In this document: positions 1-7,086 of the stretch, in pieces | Layout: every line of letters begins with the position of its first letter | How positions within the stretch are numbered: position 1 is the stretch's first letter | Source of the DNA: Nematostella vectensis | Taxonomy: Eukaryota; Cnidaria; Anthozoa; Actiniaria; Edwardsiidae | Direction of reading: 5' to 3' | DNA length: 64,000 bases | Assembly (NCBI RefSeq): GCF_932526225.1 | Contig: NC_064046.1 | Coordinates: 15,575,408 to 15,639,407 of the forward strand | Made by a program: the position numbers and the translations under genes | Notes under the pieces: model-generated | Told to the model about the DNA's origin: nothing | What the model saw: the letters and a program-made list of their open reading frames with translations, nothing else | The model's database searches: none

Positions 1-2
1 TA

Positions 3-12
3 CAGGATCCTG
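3..12. repeat. 10-bp perfect palindrome with BamHI site
   Basis: CAGGATCCTG is its own reverse complement and contains GGATCC. It recurs once per unit and would give a BamHI ladder of about 545 bp on genomic digestion. In 13 units the site is lost: 12 by TACATGATCC (units starting 2728, 3819, 7087, 8181, 9818, 11449, 29971, 32697, 40329, 43604, 45791, 48524) and one by TACAGAATCC (62176). Confidence 0.9.
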
Positions 13-76
13 AACAAAGCATGAGCACATCAAAGATGCTGAGAGTACATAAAAATGTCCCTATACCTTCTTTTTA

Positions 77-86
77 TGTCATGACA
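77..86. repeat. 10-bp perfect palindrome TGTCATGACA
   Basis: TGTCATGACA equals its own reverse complement and is present in nearly every unit (for example 41491-41500 region). It is two inverted TGTCA half-sites with no gap. TGACA cores are bound by TALE-class homeodomain proteins, but nothing here shows that this site is bound. Rare units alter it, such as the unit near 48606 (TGTCATGTCA) and the one near 45324 (TGTCGTGACA). Confidence 0.7.
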
Positions 87-117
87 CACCAAGAACAGTA
101 TAATTAAGTATCGATAT

Positions 118-143
118 TTAAAAAAAAAATAAAGAAAAAAAAA
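118..143 (+). repeat. A-rich tract (A-run, TAAAG, A-run)
   Basis: A run of about ten A, then TAAAG, then eight or nine A. Length varies from unit to unit, as expected for slippage, and two sub-forms exist: AATAAAG and AATTAAG. The AATTAAG form accompanies the GTGTCGAT class and the GGCTACAAGG class of units, so it is a useful phylogenetic marker. Rigid poly(A) tracts disfavour nucleosomes, and here one lies at the same place in each monomer. The AATAAA hexamer resembles a polyadenylation signal, but no gene precedes it. Confidence 0.85.
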
Positions 144-145
144 TA
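120..145 (-). terminator. Candidate Pol III T-run terminator after the tRNA-like segment
   Basis: Read on the minus strand, the tRNA-like 3' end (…GATAGCC) is followed after two bases by eight or nine T, then CTTTA and another T-run of about ten. Four or more T directly downstream of a tRNA 3' end is the normal Pol III termination signal. The position, one or two bases after the expected discriminator base, matches a tRNA gene. This supports a tRNA-gene origin for the segment. It does not prove that any unit is transcribed. The same T-run is simply the A-rich tract of the plus strand. Confidence 0.45.
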
Positions 146-156
146 GGCTATCAGCG

Positions 157-167
157 GGAATCGAACC
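157..167 (-). promoter_or_regulatory. Pol III B box (GGTTCGATTCC)
   Basis: The minus strand reads GGTTCGATTCC, a perfect match to the Pol III internal promoter B-box consensus GGTTCGANTCC. It is kept in almost all 118 units. By eye I found one-base departures only in the units starting 6544, 13082, 25071, 34333 and 62725. In the unit starting 51805 the variable base changes (GGTTCGACTCC), which still fits the consensus. It survives even in the 347-bp deleted unit, where the deletion begins immediately after it. TFIIIC binding is possible from the motif alone but untested. Confidence 0.65.
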
Positions 168-171
168 CGGG

Positions 172-182
172 TAGCTGCGTTA
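172..182 (-). other. A-box-like 11-mer at abnormal spacing
   Basis: In most units the minus strand reads TAACGCAGCGA here (unit 1 has a C-to-A change on the plus strand, giving TAACGCAGCTA). The common form matches the A-box consensus TRGCNNAGYGG at 9 of 11 positions. It ends only four bases before the B box, whereas normal A-to-B spacing is roughly 30-60 bp. It may be chance, or a sign that the intervening anticodon region was lost in the ancestor. Confidence 0.2.
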
Positions 183-213
183 GTAGTCAAGTGCCCGCAA
201 CGAAAGACTAACG
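178..213. repeat. 7-bp stem CGTTAGT / ACTAACG with 22-nt loop
   Basis: CGTTAGT at 178-184 is the exact reverse complement of ACTAACG at 207-213. In one large class of units the right arm is replaced by ACTACAAGG or GCTACAAGG (for example near 5664, 9481, 45450, 52008), which destroys the stem. The segment therefore exists in structure-plus and structure-minus forms that sort with other class markers. Confidence 0.6.
194..204 (-). other. CENP-B-box-like core with 4-bp deletion
   Basis: The minus strand reads TTCGTTGCGGG. The CENP-B box essential pattern is NTTCGNNNNANNCGGGN, commonly TTCGTTGGAARCGGG. The repeat matches that string with the four bases GAAR removed. The spacing change would be expected to prevent canonical CENP-B binding, so this is either chance similarity or a decayed site. 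Present in nearly all units. Confidence 0.2.
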
Positions 214-298
214 TGACATTGCTGAAGGAAATTGTAATGAAAATTACTTTTAATACTATTGGTATCGTAAATTATCCCAAGCAAAGTCACCATCGGAC
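214..298. other. Spacer between tRNA-like segment and palindromic core
   Basis: No motif or strong structure was recognised. It contains subtype markers: GAATTGTAATG, GAATTTTAATG or GAATTGCAATG near its start, AAACTATCCC or AAATTATCCC in the middle, and CAAGCAAAG or CAAGAAAAG near the end. The GCAATG form usually travels with CATCGGGCTGG and a long T-run in the core. The AAGAAAAG form travels with TTAGGGAAAAGCTTTAGGG and CCTGAATG. Confidence 0.8.
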
Positions 299-365
299 TG
301 GAGGTTACATTCGGGAAAAGCTTCAGGGTTACATTCGGGAATTTGTTTTACGAGTGTAACCTCCA
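299..365. repeat. 15-bp imperfect inverted repeat, 37-nt spacer
   Basis: TGGAGGTTACATTCG (299-313) and CGAGTGTAACCTCCA (351-365) are reverse complements except for one position (T310 against G354), leaving a 10-bp perfect block GGAGGTTACA / TGTAACCTCC plus a flanking pair. The spacer holds the second direct repeat and the HindIII site. This long stem uses the same left-hand TGTAACCT (355-362) as the shorter hairpin at 355-375, so the two folds exclude each other. Confidence 0.8.
303..341 (+). repeat. Direct repeat GGTTACATTCGGGAA x2, 24-bp period
   Basis: GGTTACATTCGGGAA occurs at 303-317 and again exactly at 327-341, separated by AAGCTTCAG. In the AAGAAAAG class the first copy is GGTTACATTAGGGAA. 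In several units the linker is AAGCTTTAG or AAGCTTCAA. These are the clearest copies of the short sub-repeat from which the core appears to be built. Confidence 0.85.
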
Positions 366-375
366 AAAGGTTACA
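355..375. repeat. Perfect 8-bp hairpin, 5-nt loop
   Basis: TGTAACCT (355-362) pairs with AGGTTACA (368-375) around loop CCAAA. Variants disturb it: AAAACGTTACA (for example 2001-2011 region, 30880, 44515) introduces one mismatch, and AAACGGTTACA (for example 5275, 9094, 35246) leaves seven pairs with a different loop. Deletion in the unit starting 62725 removes the left arm and loop altogether. Confidence 0.8.
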
Positions 376-391
376 ATCGATAATTTTTTAT

Positions 392-426
392 CCGAATGTA
401 AATTCCAAAAAGTAACATTAGGAAAA
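392..426. repeat. Inverted and diverged copies of the core sub-repeat
   Basis: CCGAATGTAA (392-401) is the reverse complement of TTACATTCGG from the direct repeats upstream. It is followed by GTAACATTAGGAAAA (412-426), a diverged direct copy. The stretch GAATGTAAATTCCAAAAAGTAACATT also aligns with GAGTGTAACC…GGTTACAAT 40 bases upstream. The preceding T-run is the main subtype marker: AATTTTTTATCC, AAATTTTTTTCC, AATTTTTTCCTG or AGTTTTTTTTTCG. Confidence 0.75.
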
Positions 427-546
427 ATAAAACAGTATACTCGGAAAAAAAGGTATATCAATCTATCGAGCGCTATGCTCTATGTTAGAATCTACTTAAT
501 CAAGTTATTCAAGGAATCTAGTTAGTTCTTGTGTGCATAAAATATG
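427..546. other. AT-rich tail of the monomer
   Basis: No recognised motif apart from a short GAGC-GCTAT-GCTC dyad (468-480 region). Class markers here are GTTAGAATC, CTTAGAATC or CTTAAAATC, AAGTTATTC, AAGTTATCC or AATTTATCC, GTTAGTTC or GTTAATTC, and GTGTGCAT or GTGTTCAT. It joins directly to the BamHI palindrome of the next unit. Confidence 0.8.
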
Positions 547-2960
547 TACAGGATCCTGAACAAAGCATGAGCACATCAAAGATGCTGAGAGTACATAAAA
601 ATGTCAGTATACCTTCTTTTTATGTCATGACACACCCAGAACAGTATAGTTAAGTATCGATATTTAAAAAAAAAATAAAGAAAAAAAATAGGCTATCAGC
701 GGGAATCGAACCCGGGTCGCTGCGTTAGTAGTCAAGTGCCCGCAACGAAAGACTAACGTGGCATTGCTGAAGGGAATTTTAATGAAAATTACTTTTAATA
801 CTATTGGTATCGTAAACTATCCCAAGCAAAGTCACCATCGGACTGGAGGTTACATTCGGGAAAAGCTTCAGGGTTACATTCGGGAATTTGTTTTACGAGT
901 GTAACCTCCAAAAGGTTACAATCGATAAATTTTTTTCCGAATGTAAATTCCAAAAAGTAACATTAGGAAAAATAAAACAGTATACTCGGAAAAAAAGGTA
1001 TATCAATCTATCGAGCGCTATGCTCTATGTTAAAATCTACTTAATCAATTTATCCAAGGAATCTAGTTAATTCTTGTGTGCATAAAATATGTACAGGATC
1101 CTGAACAAAGCATGAGCACATCAAAGATGCTGAGAGTACATAAAAATGTCCCTATACCTTCTTTTTATGTCATGACACACCAAGAACAGTATAATTAAGT
1201 ATCGATATTTAAAAAAAAAATAAATAAAAAAAAATAGGCTATCAGCGGGAATCGAACCCGGGTAGCTGCGTTAGTAGTCAAGTGCCCGCAACGAAAGACT
1301 AACGTGGCATTGCTGAAGGGAATTGTAATGAAAATTACTTTTAATACTATTGGTATCGTAAATTATCCCAAGCAAAGTCACCATCGGACTGGAGGTTACA
1401 TTCGGGAAAAGCTTCAGGGTTACATTCGGGAATTTGTTTTACGAGTGTAACCTCCAAAAGGTTACAATCGATAATTTTTTATCCGAATGTAAATTCCAAA
1501 AAGTAACATTAGGAAAAATAAAACAGTATACTCGGAAAAAAAGGTATATCAATCTATCGAGCGCTATGCTCTATGTTAGAATCTACTTAATCAAGTTATT
1601 CAAGGAATCTAGTTAGTTCTTGTGTGCATAAAATATGTACAGGATCCTGAACAAAGCATGAGCACATCAAAGACGCTGGGAGTACATAAAAATGTCAGTA
1701 TACCTTCTTTTTATGTCATGACACACCCAGAACAGTATAGTTAAGTATCGATATTTAAAAAAAAAATAAAGAAAAAAAATAGGCTATCAGCGGGAATCGA
1801 ACCCGGGTCGCTGCGTTAGTAGTCAAGTGCCCGCAACGAAAGACTAACGTGGCATTGCTGAAGGGAATTTTAATGAAAATTACTTTTAATACTATTGGTA
1901 TCGTAAACTATCCCAAGCAAAGTCACCATCGGACTGGAGGTTACATTCGGGAAAAGCTTCAGGGTTACATTCGGGAATTTGTTTTACGAGTGTAACCTCC
2001 AAAACGTTACAATCGATAAATTTTTTTCCGAATGTAAATTCCAAAAAGTAACATTAGGAAAAATAAAACAGTATACTCGGAAAAAAAGGTATATCAATCT
2101 ATCGAGCGCTATGCTCTATGTTAGAATCTACTTAATCAAGTTATCCAAGGAATCTAGTTAGTTCTTGTGTTCATAAAATATGTACAGGATCCTGAACAAA
2201 GCATGAGCACATCAAAGATGCTGAGAGTACAAAAAAATGTCCCCATACCTTCTTTTTATGTCATGACACACCCAGAACAGTATAATTAAGTATCGATAAT
2301 TAAAAAAAAAATAAAGAAAAAAAATAGGCTATCAGCGGGAATCGAACCCGGGTCGCTGCGTTAGTAGTGAAGTGCCCGCAACGAAAGACTAACGTGGCAT
2401 TGCTGAAGGGAATTGTAATGAAAATTACTTTTAATACTATTGGTATCGTAAACTATCCCAAGCAAAGTCACCATCGGACTGGAGGTTACATTCGGGAAAA
2501 GCTTCAGGGTTACATTCGGGAATTTGTTTTACGAGTGTAACCTCCAAAAGGTTACAATCGATAAATTTTTTTCCGAATGTAAATTCCAAAAAGTAACATT
2601 CGGAAAAATAAAACAGTATACTCGGAAAAAAAGGTATATCAATCTATCGAGCGCTATGCTCTATTTTAGAATCTACTTAATCAAGTTATTCAAGGAATCT
2701 AGTTAGTTCTTGTGTGCATAAAATATGTACATGATCCTGAACAAAGCATGAGCACATCAAAGACGCTGAGAGTACATAAAAATGTCCCTATACCTTCTTT
2801 TTATGTCATGACACACCAAGAACAGTATTATTAAGTATCGATATTTAAAAAAAAAATAAAGAAAAAAAAATAGGCTATCAGCGGGAATCGAACCCACGTC
2901 GCTGCGTTAGTAGTCAAGTGCCCGCAACGAAAGACTAACGTGGCATTGCTGAAGGGAATT

Positions 2961-5900
2961 GTAATGAAAATTACTTTTAATACTATTGGTATCGTAAATT
3001 ATCCCAAGCAAAGTCACCATCGGACTGGAGGTTACATTCGGGAAAAGCTTCAGGGTTACATTCGGGAATTTGTTTTACGAGTGTAACCTCCAAAAGGTTA
3101 CAATCGATAATTTTTTATCCGAATGTAAATTCCAAAAAGTAACATTAGGAAAAATAAAACAGTATACTCGGAAAAAAAGGTATATCAATCTATCGAGCGC
3201 TATGCTCTATGTTAGAATCTACTTAATCAAGTTATTCAAGGAATCTAGTTAGTTCTTGTGTGCATAAAATATGTACAGGATCCTGAACAAAGCATGAGCA
3301 CATCAAAGATGCTGAGAGTACATAAAAATGTCCCTATACCTTCTTTTTATGTCATGACACACCCAGAACAGTATAGTTAAGTATCGATATTTAAAAAAAA
3401 AATAAAGAAAAAAAATAGGCTATCAGCGGGAATCGAACCCGGGTCGCTGCGTTAGTAGTCAAGTGCCCGCAACGAAAGACTAACGTGGCATTGCTGAAGG
3501 GAATTTTAATGAAAATTACTTTTAATACTATTGGTATCGTAAACTATCCCAAGCAAAGTCACCATCGGACTAGAGGTTACATTCGGGAAAAGCTTCAGGG
3601 TTACATTCGGGAATTTGTTTTACGAGTGTAACCTCCAAAAGGTTACAATCGATAAATGTTTTTCCGAATGTAAATTCCAAAAAGTAACATTAGGAAAAAT
3701 AAAACAGTATACTCGGAAAAAAAGGTATATCAATCTATCGAGCGCTATGCTCTATGTTAGAATCTACTTAATCAAGTTATCCAAGGAATCTAGTTAGTTC
3801 TTGTGTGCATAAAATATGTACATGATCCTGAACAAAGCATGAGCACATCAAAGATGCTGAGAGTACAAAAAAGTGTCCCTATACCTTCTTTTTATGTCAT
3901 GACACACCAAGAACAGTATCATTAAGTATCGATATTTAAAAAAAAAATAAAGAAAAAAAATAGGCTATCAGCGGGAATCGAACCCAGGTCGCTGCGTTAG
4001 TAGTCAAGTGCCCGCAACGAAAGACTAACGTGGCATTGCTGAAGGGAATTGTAATGAAAATTACTTTTAATACTATTGGTATCGTAAACTATCCCAAGAA
4101 AAGTCACCATCGGACTGGAGGTTACATTAGGGAAAAGCTTTAGGGTTACATTCGGGAATTTGTTTTACGAGTGTAACCTCCAAAAGGTTACAATCGATAA
4201 ATTTTTCCTGAATGTAAATTCCAAAAAGTAACATTAGGAAAAATAAAACAGTATACTCGGAAAAAAAGGTATATCAATCTATCGAGCGCTATGCTCTATG
4301 TTAGAATCTACTTAATCAAGTTATTCAAGGAATCTAGTTAGTTCTTGTGTGCATAAAATATGTACAGGATCCTGAACAAAGCATGAGCACATCAAAGATG
4401 CTGAGAGTACATAAAAATGTCAGTATACCTTCTTTTTATGTCATGACACACCCAGAACAGTATAGTTAAGTATCGATATTTAAAAAAAAAATAAAGAAAA
4501 AAAAAAAAAGCTATCAGCGGGAATCGAACCCGGGTCGCTGCGTTAGTAGTCAAGTGCCCGCAACGAAAGACTAACGTGGCATTGCTGAAGGGAATTTTAA
4601 TGAAAATTACTTTTAATACTATTGGTATCGTAAACTATCCCAAGCAAAGTCACCATCGGACTGGAGGTTACATTCGGGAAAAGCTTCAGGGTTACATTCG
4701 GGAATTTGTTTTACGAGTGTAACCTCCAAAAGGTTACAATCGATAAATTTTTTTCCGAATGTAAATTCCAAAAAGTAACATTAGGAAAAATAAAACAGTA
4801 TACTCGGAAAAAAAGGTATATCAATCTATCGAGCGCTATGCTCTATGTTAGAATCTACTTATTCAAGTTATCCAAAAAAATCTAGTTAGTTCTTGTGTGC
4901 ATAAAATATGTACAGGATCCTGAACAAAGCATGAGCACATCAAAGATGCTGAGAGTACATAAAAATGTCCCTATACCTTCTTTTTATGTCATGACACACC
5001 AAGAACAGTATAATTAAGTATCGATATTAAAAAAAAAATAAAGAACAAAAAATAGGCTATCAGCGGGAATCGAACCCGGGTCGCTGCGTTAGTAGTCAAG
5101 TGCCCGCAACGAAAGACTAACGTGGCATTGCTGAAGGGAATTGTAATGAAAATTACTTTTAATACTATTGGTATCGTAAACTATCCCAAGCAAAGTCACC
5201 ATCGGACTGGAGGTTACATTCGGGAAAAGCTTCAGGGTTACATTCGGGAATTTGTTTTACGAGTGTAACCTCCAAACGGTTACAATCGATAATTTTTTTT
5301 CCGAATGTAAATTCCAAAAAGTAACATTAGGAAAAATAAAACAGTATAATCGGAAAAAAAGGTATATCAATCTATCGAGCGCTATGCTCTATCTTAGAAT
5401 CTACTTAATCAATTTATCCAAGGAATCTAGTTAGTTCTTGTGTGCATAAAATATGTACAGGATCCTGAACAAAGCATGAGCACATCAAAGATGCTGAGAG
5501 TACATAAAAATGTCCCTATACCTTCTTTTTATGTCATGACACACCAAGAACAGTATAATTAAGTGTCGATATTTAAAAAAAAAAATTAAGAAAAAAAATA
5601 GGCTATCAGCGGGAATCGAACCCGGGTCGCTGCGTTAGTAGTCAAGTGCCCGCAACGAAAGACTACAAGGCATTGCTGAAGTGAATTGTAATGAAAATTA
5701 CTTTTAATACTATTGGTATCGTAAACTATCCCAAGCAAAGTCACCATCGGACTGGAGGTTACATTCGGGAAAAGCTTCAGGGTTACATTCGGGAATTTGT
5801 TTTACGAGTGTAACCTCCAAAAGGTTACAATCGATAATTTTTTTCCGAATGTAAATTCCAAAAAGTAACATTAGGAAAAATAAAACAGTATACTCGGAAA

Positions 5901-7086
5901 AAAAGGTATATCAATCTATCGAGCGCTATGCTCTATTTTAGAATCTACTTAATCAAGTTATTCAAGGAATCTAGTTAGTTCTTGTGTGCATAAAATATGT
6001 ACAGGATCCTGAACAAAGCATGAGCACATCAAAGATGCTGAGAGTACATAAAAATGTCAGTATACCTTCTTTTTATGTCATGACACACCAAGAACAGTAT
6101 AATTAAGTATCGATATTAAAAAAAAAATAAAGAAAAAAAAATAGGCTATCAGCGGGAATCGAACCCGGGTCGCTGCGTTAGTAGTTAAGTGCCCGCAACG
6201 AAAGACTAACGTGGCATTGCTGAAAGGAATTGTAATGAAAATTACTTTTAATACTATTGGTATCGTAAACTATCCCAAGCAAAGTCACCATCGAACTGGA
6301 GGTTACATTCGGGAAAAGATTCAGGGTTACATTGGGGAATTTGTTTTACGAGTGTAACCTCCAAAAGGTTACAATCGATAATTTTTTTCCGAATGTAAAT
6401 TCCAAAAAGTAACATTAGGAAAAATAAAACAGTATACTCGGAAAAAAAGGTATATCAATCTATCGAGCGTTATGCTCTATGTTAGAATCTACTTAATCAA
6501 GTTATCCAAGGAATCTAGTTAGTTCTTGTGTGCATAAAATATGTACAGGATCCTGAACAAAGCATGAGCACATCAAAGATGCTGAGAGTACATAAAAATG
6601 TTCCTATACCTTCTTTTAATGTCATGACACACCAAGAACAGTAAAATTAAGTATCGATATTTAAAAGAATAAAGAAAAAAAAATAGGCTATCAGCGTGAA
6701 TCGAACCTGGGTCGCTGCGTTAGTAGTCAAGTGCCCTCAACGAAAGACTAACGTGGCATTGCTGAAGGGAATTGTAATGCAAATTACTTTTAATACTATT
6801 GGTATCGTAAACTATCCCAAGCAAAGTCACCATCGGACTGGAGGTTACATTCGGGAAAAGCTTCAGGGTTACATTCGGGAATTTGTTTTACGAGTGTAAC
6901 CTCCAAAAGGTTACAATCGATAAATTTTTTTCCGAATGTAAATTCCAAAAAGTATCATTAGGAAAAATAAAACAGTATACTCGGAAAAAAAGGTATATCA
7001 ATCTATCGAGCGCTATGCTCTTTGTTAGAATCTACTTAATCAAGTTATTCAAGGAATCTAGTTAGTTCTTGTGTGCATAAAATATG
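2961..7086 (+). repeat. Mixed-class units 6 (right part) to 13
   Basis: Units start at 3274, 3819, 4363, 4911, 5456, 6000 and 6544. They alternate between the TTTTAATG class, the AAGAAAAG/TTAGGG class (3819) and the GTGTCGAT/ACTACAAGG class (5456). No clear multi-unit repeat was seen inside this stretch. The unit at 6544 is somewhat more diverged, with AAAGAATAAAG in the A-tract and an altered T arm (CGTGAATCGAACCTGG). Confidence 0.75.

Larger units (their letters stand above)
146..206 (-). pseudogene. tRNA-like relict (3' half with T arm), repeated in every unit
   Basis: On the minus strand 170-154 forms a T arm: CCGGG, loop TTCGATT, CCCGC, with four of five stem pairs, the outermost position being C against C. 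It is followed by seven bases TGATAGC and a C in acceptor and discriminator positions (153-146). I found no matching GCTATCA acceptor 5' strand upstream. The only candidate anticodon loop (CTACTAA, flanked by CTTGA and CGCAG) pairs poorly, at two of five positions. No A box lies at the normal distance. I therefore call it a truncated or decayed tRNA-derived segment rather than a working tRNA. No 3' CCA is encoded. A tRNA-derived SINE head is an alternative source. Specificity cannot be assigned. Confidence 0.55.
1..546 (+). repeat. Reference satellite monomer (unit 1)
   Basis: Unit 1 is used to describe the architecture shared by all units. In order it holds a BamHI palindrome (3-12), a second palindrome (77-86), a ClaI site (110-115), an A-rich tract (118-143), a minus-strand tRNA-like segment (146-206), a hairpin (178-213), a low-feature spacer (214-298), a palindromic core with HindIII (318-323) and ClaI (376-381) sites (299-426), and an AT-rich tail (427-546). 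By hand count 189 of 546 bases are G or C (34.6%). The monomer length is close to three times 182 bp, so a three-nucleosome phasing is conceivable but is only inference. Confidence 0.93.
1..2960 (+). repeat. Segmental copy A (units 1-6), duplicated at 40874
   Basis: Units start at 1, 547, 1092, 1638, 2183 and 2728. The order of classes and many private variants match 40874-43836: GAAGGAAATTG in the first unit, TTAAAATC with AATTTATCC in the second, AATAAATAAAAA in the third, GACGCTGGGAG in the fourth, CGATAATTAAA and CTATTTTAG in the fifth, and CCCACGTCGC in the sixth. The match ends between the CCCACGTCGC marker and the first mismatch at 2961. The left end of the duplication lies outside the window. 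Confidence 0.85.

Noticed and set aside
118-143. Poly(A) tail of a retroposed element with AATAAA signal
   Set aside because: No reverse-transcribed gene body or target-site duplication was seen; the tract is an internal part of every monomer.
146-218. Functional tRNA gene on the minus strand
   Set aside because: No 5' acceptor strand matching TGATAGC, no A box at normal spacing and a poorly paired anticodon stem. Kept only as a tRNA-like relict.
306-322. Second CENP-B-like site (ATTCGGGAAAAGCTTC)
   Set aside because: It matches the TTCG half and the central A, but the CGGG half reads CTTC, so only half of the essential pattern is present.
468-480. GAGC-GCTAT-GCTC dyad as a meaningful hairpin
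   Set aside because: Only four pairs in most units; the longer version near 35343 (ATAGAGC…GCTCTAT) is a private variant of one unit.
343-525. 60-residue plus-strand open frame recurring in many units
   Set aside because: It starts at TTG, its only internal ATG is near the end, and it simply reads through the satellite core. It is broken in every unit of the CCTGAATG class and several others by 1-2 base length changes. Its internal ECN…QKVT peptide repeat mirrors the DNA sub-repeat.
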